Of a stretch of 64,000 nt of DNA, positions 45,265 through 54,455 are shown piece after piece. Source of the stretch: JACKAF01 sp041391485 (lineage in GTDB: Bacteria; Bdellovibrionota; FAC87; UBA2466; JACKAF01); the NCBI GenBank assembly GCA_041391485.1, contig JAWKNY010000012.1:34043-98042 (forward strand). The letters run 5' to 3'. Made by a program: the position numbers and the translations under genes. The notes below the pieces were generated by a model, which saw only the letters and a program-made list of their open reading frames with translations, made no database searches and had not been told where the DNA came from. The stretch's first letter is position 1. Every line of letters starts with the position of its first letter.

Positions 45265-46284
45265 ATGGCTCGGATTTTTGACCCTGCAAAGTCTCCCGTT
45301 TCTCACTTCATGACGTACCACTACCGCCATTTCAACTCGGCGGCGCTCGTGGATGCGGCAGAAGGCTACCGTACCCACCTGGAAAAAGGCGGCAAGATGC
45401 TCGTCACGATGGCGGGTGCGATGAGTACCGCAGAGCTGGGACTGTCGCTCGCGGAGATGATCCGGCAGGGCAAAGTGCACGCCATTAGCTGCACGGGTGC
45501 CAACCTTGAAGAAGACGTCTACAACCTTGTGGCGCACGAGCACTATCGCCGAATTCCCAACTACCGAGATCTGACAGCTTCGCAAGAAGCCGCGCTTCTC
45601 GATAAGGGGATGAACCGCGTGACCGATACGTGCATTCCGGAAGACGATGCGATGCGAGTGATCGACAAGATCATGGTTCGCAAGTGGGCGCAGGCGGAAG
45701 AGTCCGGCGAGCGGTTTTTCCCGCATGAATATTTCTATCAGCTCATTGAGGACTGGATGGCGATGCCCGAATCGGAGCGCCCCTTCCAGATTGATCCCAA
45801 GAATAGCTGGCTCGTAGCAGCCTGGGAGCGGAAGCTTCCGATGTTTGTACCGGGCTGGGAAGACTCCACCTTGGGCAACGCGTGTGTTGCCGAAACCCAC
45901 CGGGGCAATCTGCGCTCGTTGCGTTCGATGAAAAGTGGTCTGGAGTACATGGCGGCACTCGTGGAGTGGTACCGCACGGAAGCCACGGATAACTCTTACG
46001 GATTTTTCCAAATTGGCGGCGGTATTGCGGGCGACTTTCCGATCTGTGTCGTGCCGTTGATCAATCAGGATATTCTTCGCCACGACGAAACAAAGTCTGT
46101 CCCGCTCTGGGGCTACTTCTGTCAAATCTCTGATTCCACGACCAGCTACGGATCTTACTCGGGAGCGGTTCCCAACGAAAAGATTACGTGGGGTAAACTG
46201 GGAGTCGATACACCGCGATTCATTATCGAATCCGACGCCACTATTGTGGCGCCGTTAGTGTTTGCCTACGTTCTAGGTTGGTAA
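45265..46284 (+). CDS. Deoxyhypusine-synthase-like enzyme
   Basis: 339 residues, NAD-dependent DHS family. Conserved: MLVTMAGAMSTAELGLSLAE, HAISCTGANLEEDVYNLVAH, FFQIGGGIAGDFPICVVP and the active-site region NEKITWGKLG, where Lys311 corresponds to the lysine that carries the aminobutyl imine. Bacterial homologues often make homospermidine or act on unknown amines, since bacteria usually lack eIF5A. Which reaction it catalyses here is open. AGGAGG precedes the ATG. It converges on the LysM gene with one base between stops. Confidence 0.9.
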   Translation: MARIFDPAKSPVSHFMTYHYRHFNSAALVDAAEGYRTHLEKGGKMLVTMAGAMSTAELGLSLAEMIRQGKVHAISCTGANLEEDVYNLVAHEHYRRIPNYRDLTASQEAALLDKGMNRVTDTCIPEDDAMRVIDKIMVRKWAQAEESGERFFPHEYFYQLIEDWMAMPESERPFQIDPKNSWLVAAWERKLPMFVPGWEDSTLGNACVAETHRGNLRSLRSMKSGLEYMAALVEWYRTEATDNSYGFFQIGGGIAGDFPICVVPLINQDILRHDETKSVPLWGYFCQISDSTTSYGSYSGAVPNEKITWGKLGVDTPRFIIESDATIVAPLVFAYVLGW

Positions 46285-46285
46285 C

Positions 46286-47551
46286 TTAGAAGGTCGAACG
46301 CCTCGGCATAATGACGAGGAAGAACAAAGCGGCAAGCCCGATCGTCATGATGACACCAAGGAACAACCAGTTCTGACGGATAAATCCGCTAATTCCAACG
46401 TTCGCCTGCTGGCTGTTGGTATTGCGTTCCATGTCGGAAGTCGGTTTGTTGAACTCGGCTTTGGCCTGGGCCGCCATCGCCTCATCACTCAGCTCGATGT
46501 CTTTGGGATCTAGCTGCTTTGCTACGATCCAGTTATTGCGGGCGTAGTCGCTCAAATTCTTGGGAGCAAGCGCCAGAAGCTGGCCTTCCTCAAGATCGGT
46601 CGGATCCCCCATCTGGTTCACCACCGCGATTTCTTTCCAGCTGCGAGAGTCTCCGTAAGCCTCTTTCGCGATCTGCGCCAAGCTGTCGCCGCGCTTGATC
46701 GTGTAGGTTTCTGGCTTCACCGTGCGTTCGTAATAGAACGAGCGCATCTTCGAATCCGTGGGTTGTTCCGTAGAGGTGTAAAAAACGGCTGTTCCCGGTT
46801 CCCAGCTAGGCGCGCCGCCAGCCGAAGCGAGCAAGTCGGCTACGCGATCTTGGGATCCGTAAATCATTTCAGAAACGGCTTCGGGGGTGTCCCCGTTGCG
46901 CACAAAATAGTAGCGGTTCAGAACGCGGCCACCTTCTTGAATAGCCTCACCAGAAATCTCAGGCGTTTTGGACTTGGCGCGCGTGCGTGTGCGGCGCGGG
47001 GCCGGCTCAGGAGTTAGCGCGGCCACGGTGGCCGGCTCAAAACTAGCGGGTTCAAAATTTGAGGAATCCAGGGCTAAGGGAGCGGCTTCGGGAGCGGAGA
47101 AACCGTCCAGAGCCACATCGCTGCCGGGTTCGGAGTCAAAGAGCGGACCGCTGCTTTCCATCGGCATTTCGGCGCTGACCGCTTGGGCTACCGGGGCCGC
47201 GCTTTCTTCAAAAAGCAGGTCGCCGCCTTCCGCGCCGGGCTCTTCGTCTGAAAGAAGGGCGGCCATTTCACCGTCCAGCTCTTCCGTTTCGGCGTCCAAG
47301 CTGTCCGAAGCGCTTTCAGAAGGTTCTTCCGAGAGCAGGCTGTCCACGCTCAATTCGGCGGTCTGGCTGGTTTCGCCGCCGATTTCGTCGATGCTTTCGA
47401 TGCCTGTATCCAGGCTATCGCCCATGGACGCCTTCAGGCTTTCGTCGAAGAATTCGCTCTCGTTCTGGCCCGCACACGATACAAAGAAGAGTGCCGTCAG
47501 TAGGGACATCATCCAAACAGATAACTTGGTAGTTCTTTTAAGGACCTTCAT
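46286..47551 (-). CDS. FimV-like LysM lipoprotein with a C-terminal membrane anchor
   Basis: 421 residues. The N-terminal signal has a plausible lipobox (SLLTALFFVSCAG). Residues 20-170 are an acidic low-complexity stretch rich in Glu, Ser and Ala. One degenerate and one good LysM unit follow (YYFVRNGDTPEAVSEMIYGS; YTIKRGDSLAQIAKEAYGDS), then a charged linker and a transmembrane helix near the end (WLFLGVIMTIGLAALFFLVI). LysM binds peptidoglycan. The layout recalls FimV/TspA polar organisers, which would fit a cell with MglA, but homology is not proven. Confidence 0.78.
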   Translation of the reverse strand: MKVLKRTTKLSVWMMSLLTALFFVSCAGQNESEFFDESLKASMGDSLDTGIESIDEIGGETSQTAELSVDSLLSEEPSESASDSLDAETEELDGEMAALLSDEEPGAEGGDLLFEESAAPVAQAVSAEMPMESSGPLFDSEPGSDVALDGFSAPEAAPLALDSSNFEPASFEPATVAALTPEPAPRRTRTRAKSKTPEISGEAIQEGGRVLNRYYFVRNGDTPEAVSEMIYGSQDRVADLLASAGGAPSWEPGTAVFYTSTEQPTDSKMRSFYYERTVKPETYTIKRGDSLAQIAKEAYGDSRSWKEIAVVNQMGDPTDLEEGQLLALAPKNLSDYARNNWIVAKQLDPKDIELSDEAMAAQAKAEFNKPTSDMERNTNSQQANVGISGFIRQNWLFLGVIMTIGLAALFFLVIMPRRSTF

Positions 47552-47791
47552 GGCTCTCCCCTTTCATTTAATTGGGACATCGGGGCCTGCTTCTATTATT
47601 TCGGTAGAAATTAAGAAAATTTTGACCCAAAGAGGGAGACCGCATCACAATCTTGTAAATAGCTGTATTTCCTATTAAAAATATGTGATGACTCAGCGCC
47701 GCATTCCGCTACCAAAGCGCCTCGCTTTCTGGTACGACGAGGCGGTCTGCGAAAAGCGTCGCAACCAAGGACAGGCTCAAAGAGGTGACGG

Positions 47792-48897
47792 ATGATGCGA
47801 ATCCTGGTGATAACGCTGGGGGTGATAAGGCTGGGGGTCTCTTACGGGGCGACTCAGGAGCTCACCGCCGTGAAACTCGGCATGCTCCAGGGGCAAGCTT
47901 CGCCTACCGAGCGCCTGAGCGACTACGAACGCGGGCTTGAAGCCGCGCTTTTCTACGCGATCGGGGAAAACGACAAGCGTCTCAATCAGTGTGGTTACGA
48001 ACTGGAAGTCCGCACCGCTTATTATGATGACGAGGATAAGCTTTCCGCCAAGGAGCGGCGCAAGCGCTGGAGAAAGAAGGCGTCTGGGCTATCTTCGGCC
48101 CACTCTCCAGTTACCCTTTCCTGGTGGCGCGCAAAGGTCTAAGGAAACGGCGATGGTCTCGGCCATGGCGGAGCACGAGCCGTTACCAGTCTGCCGCCTC
48201 CTTTCTTTACGATGTACCCTGCGATCGATGAGCTAGCGAACGGTGCCGTTGTCGGGGCGGAGAAGGGCGTTTTTGGACGTCATTACGGCGCGCCTATTGA
48301 TGCGAGCTGCCCCTCCTGCAAAGATTTTGGCGAAGAGTTCGCCCGACAGTCCCAAGGCAAATTCGAACGTCTTTTTTGATCGATGTCGTAGGCAACACGC
48401 CTGACCTGCTTGGCCTCATGACGGAGCTTGCTGCAAAGCCCGTGGACTTTTTACTCATCCCAAATTTTTCGAGCCTCTCGGCGTATGTGATCAAGCAGGT
48501 CCACGAGAAATTTCCGGCCATCAAATTTGTGGGAGCTGATTTTTGGGGCGATGAACAGGTGCCCAACCTGGATAAATACAATTTGCCCCCATCGGTGAGA
48601 GGCATCCACGTGCGTGGAGGCCCGTCAGCCGCCAATATGCGCGACTATTATAAGGTGCGTTCTCTGCGACGCGAGCACGCGGGCAAGAGTGTGTTACCTG
48701 ACTTTGCCTCCTTTATGATGGTGGATTTCGTGCGGCGTCTGGCCAACGAGCTCTGCGAAAACAAGCCCAAGGACAAGGCCGCGTTTCTGACCTACCTGAA
48801 ACGCTTAAAGCCTGATCATTTCAAGACGGCGATGAAAGTGGCGGTATTCACCTTGGAAGGGCCTAAGGTCAACTACGCTTATGTAATATCAAAATGA
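47792..48897 (+). CDS. ABC-type periplasmic binding protein (frameshifted), partner of the hybrid kinase
   Basis: Binding protein of the Leu/Ile/Val (Peripla_BP_6) type. The ATG at 47792 follows AGAGGTG. The N-terminal frame has the signal and QELTAVKLGMLQGQASPTER; other frames continue with GVWAIFGPLSSYPFLVARKG, YPAIDELANGAVVGAEKGVF and DASCPSCKDFGEEFA. The last frame, from about 48360, reads LIDVVGNTPDLLGLMTELAA to VAVFTLEGPKVNYAYVISK. About three shifts between 48080 and 48365 are required. The stop overlaps the kinase start (ATGA), so the protein may be a sensor subunit rather than part of a transporter; no permease is present. Confidence 0.68.
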
Positions 48898-50663
48898 GCA
48901 CGCTCGCTGAAACCCCACATATCTCCATCGATTGGATAGCCAAGAAGGCCTCAGTATGGGCCTTCATCGCGACCATTTTCTTTGTCACCATTTTCTCGCT
49001 CATTGCGCTCTTGCAGGAGGTGCGCACGCGCATCGACAAAGAAGAGCGGCGTCTGGGCGTCGTCGCTCCCGCCATCACCCGCTCTATCGCGAGTGAACTG
49101 TTGGTGGGTGACGAACGTTCGCTCGAGCTTTTGACTGAGGAACTCAAACGCCAGTTCAATTTAAGTTCGTTGGAGTTGGTAAAAAATGAGAACGTCTGCG
49201 CCCGTCGTACCGACGGCTGGAGAAAATGGATCCCCACCTTCGAAAGCTGTCTTGCAGTCCCGCTCAAAGAAATCAGCTCTTCCCTGTTCTTGGTGGTGCG
49301 CAGCCGAACCCCTGAGCTGAGTCTGGCGACGGGATTTTCGGTGGTTTTTTGGTTTTGTGTGCCGTTAATCCTCTTTGGTTTGTTCACGACCTACCGAATT
49401 CGCAAAGAGCTTGAGAAGTCAATCGTTGAGCCCATTAAAAGGTTGGCGCGCGATCCGGAGAACTGGGACGGTGGCAAGCAACCTTGGGTAGCCGAAGAAA
49501 CGGTCACGCTACACCGTAAGCTTCAAAGTTACATGCGCGAGAGAGATCTAGAAAAAGACAAAGCATTGACCTTGCAAACGCAGGCATCCATCGGCGACAT
49601 GGCGGCGCAGGTGGCGCACGACATCCGCTCACCCTTGGCCGCTCTGGACATGTTAGCAACCGGACTGACCCAACTCCCGGAAGAAAAACGTGTGCTCATG
49701 CGCGGTGCTTTGGGCCGGATACGCGACATTGCCAACGGACTCTTGGATAAGCACCGAAGCCACCCCACCGATACGGCCGCTGCCACCGAAGTAAAAGCAG
49801 AACTCATTTCCACTCTGGTTGAGCCGCTCCTCTCCGAGAAGCGTGTTCAGTACAGAGGAAAACTTGAGATCCAGATTGATTCTGTCGTCGGTCCACGCTC
49901 CTACGGTCTCTTTGCCAAAGTGAACCCCACAGAGTTCAAGCGCGTGCTTTCCAATGTCATCGACAACGGGGTCGAAGCCTTGGGTAAAAAGGGCAAGGTT
50001 GTCGTCGAAACCTACGCGGACAAGGAAGCGGTTACCATTTGCGTGACGGACAACGGAAAAGGCATCGCAGCGGAGAATCTTCCGCGTCTCATGACTCGCG
50101 GTGAGAGCTTTGGCAAAGCCAGCGGCGCGGGTTTGGGTCTGTACCACGCCAAGACATCAGTGGAAACTTGGGGCGGCAGCATCCGGATCCATTCGCAAGA
50201 GAATAAGGGCACTAAGGTGCAGATTGATCTCCCGAGAGTGGCGATCCCGAACTGGTTTTTCTCGCAGCTCATTCTTAAACCCCGAACGAACGTGGTAATT
50301 CTGGACGACGATCCGTCTATCCACCATGTCTGGGAAGGGCGCTTCCGTTCTCTAAAACTCCGCGAGCGTGCGGTGCAAATCTGCCATTTCTCTACGGGCG
50401 AAGACGCGAGCCGGTGGTTTGCAAACCCGGAGCACGCCACTCCCGGTGATGTGTACCTGATCGACTACGAGCTGGTAGGCGAGAGCAAAAACGGCTTACA
50501 GCTTATTGCTGAGCATGCGATTGCGGCCAATTCGGTACTGGTAACGAGTCGCTCCGACGAGAAAACAGTGCGCGCCCGATGCCAGAAGCTCGGTGTTCCG
50601 CTACTCCCCAAAAACCTCGCTGCTTTTGTCCCCATCATTTTCGAAGGTTCCGCACTCGCGTGA
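48894..50663 (+). CDS. Hybrid sensor histidine kinase
   Basis: 589 residues: TM1 about 20-42, a periplasmic segment of some 100 residues, TM2 about 147-170 (FSVVFWFCVPLILFGLFTTY), then a DHp domain with phosphoacceptor His242 in AAQVAHDIRSPLAAL. The ATPase domain has NVIDNGVEAL, VTDNGKGI and GAGLGLYHAK. The C-terminal receiver domain has acidic DDD in VVILDDDPSIHH, the phosphoacceptor Asp in YLIDYEL and a Lys in LLPKNL. The receiver lacks an output domain, so phosphate must be passed on or used for control. Coupled to the binding protein upstream; trkA begins 85 bases downstream. Confidence 0.92.
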   Translation: MSTLAETPHISIDWIAKKASVWAFIATIFFVTIFSLIALLQEVRTRIDKEERRLGVVAPAITRSIASELLVGDERSLELLTEELKRQFNLSSLELVKNENVCARRTDGWRKWIPTFESCLAVPLKEISSSLFLVVRSRTPELSLATGFSVVFWFCVPLILFGLFTTYRIRKELEKSIVEPIKRLARDPENWDGGKQPWVAEETVTLHRKLQSYMRERDLEKDKALTLQTQASIGDMAAQVAHDIRSPLAALDMLATGLTQLPEEKRVLMRGALGRIRDIANGLLDKHRSHPTDTAAATEVKAELISTLVEPLLSEKRVQYRGKLEIQIDSVVGPRSYGLFAKVNPTEFKRVLSNVIDNGVEALGKKGKVVVETYADKEAVTICVTDNGKGIAAENLPRLMTRGESFGKASGAGLGLYHAKTSVETWGGSIRIHSQENKGTKVQIDLPRVAIPNWFFSQLILKPRTNVVILDDDPSIHHVWEGRFRSLKLRERAVQICHFSTGEDASRWFANPEHATPGDVYLIDYELVGESKNGLQLIAEHAIAANSVLVTSRSDEKTVRARCQKLGVPLLPKNLAAFVPIIFEGSALA

Positions 50664-50748
50664 CGCGTCGCATTTTGCGTCCCCTTGTTGGCATTCCACC
50701 GTCGGGCTTATATCATCTAGGGTTTCACCAAACGAGAGACGTAGCAGC

Positions 50749-52092
50749 ATGAAAAGAATCATCATCTGTGGGGCGGGCGAAGTCGGAAAACACGCCGCAG
50801 AGGTGCTTGCCCGAGAAGGGCACGCGGTTTCCGTTATCGACGTCGCGACCGCCAGGCTGGCCTTGGTGGAGGAGAGCGTCGATGTGCGCTCCATCCGCGG
50901 CTCGTCCTGTCACCCCGAAACGCTTAAAGAAGCGTCCGTGGGGTCGGCGGATCTTTTAATTGCCGCAACGAACCACGATGAGTTCAACCTGCTTTCGGCG
51001 GCCCTGGGAAAACGCATGGGAGCGGGCCGAGTCGTCGCGCGTATTCACCACCGCACGTATATCGACAGCACCTTGATGGATTACGGCAAAGAGTTTTCGA
51101 TCGATCACCTCATCTGTCCGGAGCAGCTCACTTCACAGGCGATTACGGGGAAACTTGAGGACCCAGGCGTGATGGCCATCGAGCGTTTCGCTCAAAACAA
51201 GATCGAGATGCACCGCTACACGGTGGAAAGAGATTCAAAAGCCATCGGGACCAAGTTGAGCGAGTTAAGACTTCCCACCGAGGTTCGTCTGGCGGTGGTC
51301 AACCGGGACGGCCACTATTTTACTCCCGGTGGTGAGACCACCTTACTCGCGGATGATGTGGTCACGCTCATTGGGGAAACGAAACACTTTACGCTCGTGC
51401 GCCATTTGTTCAGCCCTCGTAAAACATCGAACAACAGTGTCGCGATTATGGGTGCCACCTCCATGACGGAGTGGCTCTCCGAAGATCTGAAGCGCCGAGA
51501 TTTTGCGATTCGGGTTTTTGAAAAGAACCGTGCGCGGGCGATCGATTTTTCAGAGCGTTTCCCACACCTCACTGTGCTGGATTCGGATCCCACCGATCCC
51601 ACCGAGTTTAAAGAGGAGCATCTGGACGAGGCCACCGCTTTCATCGCCGTATCTGACGACGACGAACACAATATTCTAGGGGCGCTTCAGGCAAAGCAGC
51701 TGGGAGCGCGGTTAACGGCCGCGGTCATCCACATGCCGACTTACTTGCCGCTGCTTGAAAATCTTGGTGTGGATTGGCCCCTGAGCCCGCGCATTGTTGC
51801 GGCAAGAGAGCTTTTAAAACTGGTGGACGATGCCAGTGTCCGGCGCCTGGCAAACCTGGCTCCCGACGTGGCGGATGTTTATGAAATTGGGCCGGTGCGC
51901 GAAGGTGAGGCCGTCGATCGCCTTTTGAAAGACATCTCCCTGCCAAAAGGGTCTTTTGTGGCAGCCATCCAGCGCGGGGGTGAGGTGCATGTCCCGGGCG
52001 CCAATAACAACATCATTCGGAACGACATCCTCGTGGTCATCGGACCGACCGGAGTCGAGCCGGAGCTTCGAAGGCTCTTCATAGACAAGTGA
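50749..52092 (+). CDS. trkA: Trk potassium uptake regulatory subunit TrkA
   Basis: 447 residues, the full two-repeat form. Each half has a Rossmann RCK_N domain (IIICGAGEVGKHAAEVLARE; a second beginning VAIMGATSMTEWLSED, less canonical in its Gly-rich loop) and an RCK_C domain (RDSKAIGTKLSELRLP; PVREGEAVDRLLKDISLP). It binds nucleotides and gates TrkH. The ATG at 50749 is chosen over upstream in-frame codons inside the kinase gene. Its stop overlaps the trkH GTG. Confidence 0.95.
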   Translation: MKRIIICGAGEVGKHAAEVLAREGHAVSVIDVATARLALVEESVDVRSIRGSSCHPETLKEASVGSADLLIAATNHDEFNLLSAALGKRMGAGRVVARIHHRTYIDSTLMDYGKEFSIDHLICPEQLTSQAITGKLEDPGVMAIERFAQNKIEMHRYTVERDSKAIGTKLSELRLPTEVRLAVVNRDGHYFTPGGETTLLADDVVTLIGETKHFTLVRHLFSPRKTSNNSVAIMGATSMTEWLSEDLKRRDFAIRVFEKNRARAIDFSERFPHLTVLDSDPTDPTEFKEEHLDEATAFIAVSDDDEHNILGALQAKQLGARLTAAVIHMPTYLPLLENLGVDWPLSPRIVAARELLKLVDDASVRRLANLAPDVADVYEIGPVREGEAVDRLLKDISLPKGSFVAAIQRGGEVHVPGANNNIIRNDILVVIGPTGVEPELRRLFIDK

Positions 52093-53648
52093 AAACCATT
52101 AACTACAGATACGTCCTGCGGCTTTTGGGGCTGCTGCTCCTTCTGATGAGCGCTTCAATGGTACTGGCGTTTAGCTGGTCTATTTTTGAATATTTTTTCC
52201 GTGTTTCTTCCTGGCGGCAGGGGATGGAGATCGTTCGCGCCTTTCTGGTGACGATGGCGATTGGCGGTTTTGTGGGCGGCGGGCTTTGGTTTGTGGGAAG
52301 TACCGACGGGCACTTTGGAAAGCGCGAAGCCCTCTTTTTAGTGAGTGTATCGTGGTTGGTCGGTGCGATGCTCGCTGCCTTTCCGTTTTATTTTTGGGCA
52401 AAGACGCACGTTTTCATCCCATTGCAGGATCAAGCCTTTCTGTCCTTTATCAATTGCTATTTTGAGGCGATGAGCGGGCTCACGACGACGGGGGCGACGG
52501 TACTTTCCAATGTCGAATCCATTCCGCGGGGTCTTTTGTTCTGGCGGGCTTTTACGCATTGGCTGGGCGGGCTCGGTATCGTCGTTATTTTCGTGGCGGT
52601 GCTCCCGTCGTTGGGCGGCGGAGGCAAGAAGCTCTTTCACTTCGAGTCGACCGGCATTGCTTCGGATACGGCGACTCTGAACATCAAAGAAACGACGCGC
52701 ATTCTGCTACTCATCTATATTGCGCTCACCGTTTCACAGATTGTACTGATGAAGCTCGTGGATCCAACGATTGGTTGGTTTTCCTGTATCACGGAGTCGT
52801 TCGGGACACTGGGCACCGGCGGGTACAATATCTACAACGCCAGCTCCGGGCAGCACAGCCCTGCTGTGCAGTGGGTGATTATTCTCTTCATGATTTTGGC
52901 CGGCATCAATTTCGGCCTCTACAAAAAAGTGGTGCGGGGCAAGCTTCGATCGGCCGTCAAGGATACCGAGCTGCGTGTCTATCTGGGAATTATTGCGGGC
53001 GCGTCTCTCATCATCTGCGCTTTTATTTACGGCACCGACTACCACGAAACCACTGGCGCTTTGAATAACAAGAGCCTCTTTACGGCGGCCCGCGACGCCA
53101 TTTTCCAAGCCGTGTCCATTCAGACCACTACCGGATCGGCGACCGCAAATTTTGATCAGTGGGGCCTTATCCCCAAAGCGGTCTTGATCACGCTCATGTT
53201 TATCGGCGGCTGTGGCGGATCTACGGCTGGGGGGATCAAGGTAATCCGCATTGTTGCGGCCCTCAAAATCATGCGGGTGGAATTGGAACGGGCCTTCCGG
53301 CCCAGTGTGTTGCGGCCAGTTCGCATCGGGACGCACAACGTAGAGTACCACCAACGCATCTCCATTCTCGCTTACGTGCTCGGCATTTTGTTTCTGTTCG
53401 GTGTGGGATCGGTCCTCTTGATGATTACCGAGCGGGCCAGCGGGATCTCAGGCACCACGGCGATGGCAGCCGCGATCGCGACGCTGAATAACGTGGGTCC
53501 CGGCTTGGCCGGGGTGGGCCCCGTGGAGAACTTTGGTTGGATTTCCGGGGCAGGCAAGCTCCTGCTGTCCCTTCTGATGGTCATCGGCCGCCTGGAGGTC
53601 TTTGCCATCCTAGTCGTTCTGATGCCCGCCTTCTGGCGTTCGCACTAG
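52089..53648 (+). CDS. trkH: Trk potassium uptake membrane subunit TrkH
   Basis: 519 residues with about ten transmembrane segments. The selectivity-filter loops of the SKT family are recognisable: AMSGLTTTGATVLSNVESIP, ITESFGTLGTGGYNIYN, IFQAVSIQTTTGSATAN, and the fourth near TLNNVGPGLAGVGPVENFG. GGCGGSTAGGIKVIRI is a family signature. GTG start with a four-base overlap of trkA. It takes up K+ for turgor. Confidence 0.96.
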   Translation: MKTINYRYVLRLLGLLLLLMSASMVLAFSWSIFEYFFRVSSWRQGMEIVRAFLVTMAIGGFVGGGLWFVGSTDGHFGKREALFLVSVSWLVGAMLAAFPFYFWAKTHVFIPLQDQAFLSFINCYFEAMSGLTTTGATVLSNVESIPRGLLFWRAFTHWLGGLGIVVIFVAVLPSLGGGGKKLFHFESTGIASDTATLNIKETTRILLLIYIALTVSQIVLMKLVDPTIGWFSCITESFGTLGTGGYNIYNASSGQHSPAVQWVIILFMILAGINFGLYKKVVRGKLRSAVKDTELRVYLGIIAGASLIICAFIYGTDYHETTGALNNKSLFTAARDAIFQAVSIQTTTGSATANFDQWGLIPKAVLITLMFIGGCGGSTAGGIKVIRIVAALKIMRVELERAFRPSVLRPVRIGTHNVEYHQRISILAYVLGILFLFGVGSVLLMITERASGISGTTAMAAAIATLNNVGPGLAGVGPVENFGWISGAGKLLLSLLMVIGRLEVFAILVVLMPAFWRSH

Positions 53649-53678
53649 ATCTCGTCTATAAGTGGGCAGGAGCCTCAA

Positions 53679-54455
53679 ATGTCGGAGTCCGCAAAAAGAA
53701 GGTGGGTGGTCAAAGTAGGGAGCCCGCTCGTTTGCAACGGCGGGCCCTTGCTGCTTCGGGTGTGGATGCAGCAGGTAGCGGCACTCCTCAAAAAACAGGT
53801 CGAGGTGGTGTGGGTAACCTCAGGAGCCATTGCGACGGCCATTGAGCGGACCGGTTTTGAATCGACGACCCGAACACTCGCGGAAAAGCAGGCGCTCAGT
53901 GCCATCGGCCAGCCGGGGTTGATGGATCTCTATAACCTGAGCTTGAATGCCGTGGGGCTCAAAGGCGCGCAGATCCTTCTCACCTACAGCGACATGGCGG
54001 ATCCGGCGCGTTGCCAAAACCTGGAGCGCACCTTGCAAACGCTGCTTCAGTGGGGCGTGGTCCCCATCCTCAATGAGAACGATGCCGTCGCCACCGAAGA
54101 GATCAAGTTTGGCGACAACGATTCGCTCAGTGCGAAAGTGGCAGTGATGTTGAATGCGGATCGCCTGGTTCTTTTGACCGATGTGGATGGCTTGTATGAG
54201 AAAAATCCCAAGCACCATCCCCAAAGTGCGATTGTGCCGCACTTGAGTGCGGTGAGCGACGCCTTACTGGAACAACTTGAGCCGGCGGAAGGATCCAAGT
54301 TTGGTACCGGCGGGATGTACTCTAAACTCAAAGCCGCCAAAGAGGCCAATGCCGCGGGTATCCGCGCTTCGCTCGTTCGGGGAGATCTTCCCAATGTGCT
54401 ACTGCGCCTTGCCGATGGAGAAATGTTGGGAACTCTAGTGGGAGCCAAAGGATGA
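53679..54455 (+). CDS. proB: Glutamate 5-kinase, short form without PUA domain
   Basis: 258 residues; first step of proline synthesis from glutamate. Amino-acid-kinase fold: VVKVGSPLVCNGG, WVTSGAIATAIERTGF, LNENDAVATEEIKFGDND, LLTDVDGLYEKNP and KFGTGGMYSKLKAAKEAN. The C-terminal PUA domain of the roughly 370-residue enzymes is absent, leaving only the kinase domain, a natural short form in some bacteria. It begins 30 bases after trkH and overlaps proA by four bases. Confidence 0.94.
   Translation: MSESAKRRWVVKVGSPLVCNGGPLLLRVWMQQVAALLKKQVEVVWVTSGAIATAIERTGFESTTRTLAEKQALSAIGQPGLMDLYNLSLNAVGLKGAQILLTYSDMADPARCQNLERTLQTLLQWGVVPILNENDAVATEEIKFGDNDSLSAKVAVMLNADRLVLLTDVDGLYEKNPKHHPQSAIVPHLSAVSDALLEQLEPAEGSKFGTGGMYSKLKAAKEANAAGIRASLVRGDLPNVLLRLADGEMLGTLVGAKG

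Noticed and set aside
45232..46125. Reverse frame of 297 codons opposite the deoxyhypusine-synthase-like gene
   Set aside because: The forward protein has clear family motifs; the reverse translation has none and is rich in Arg and His, as shadow frames are.
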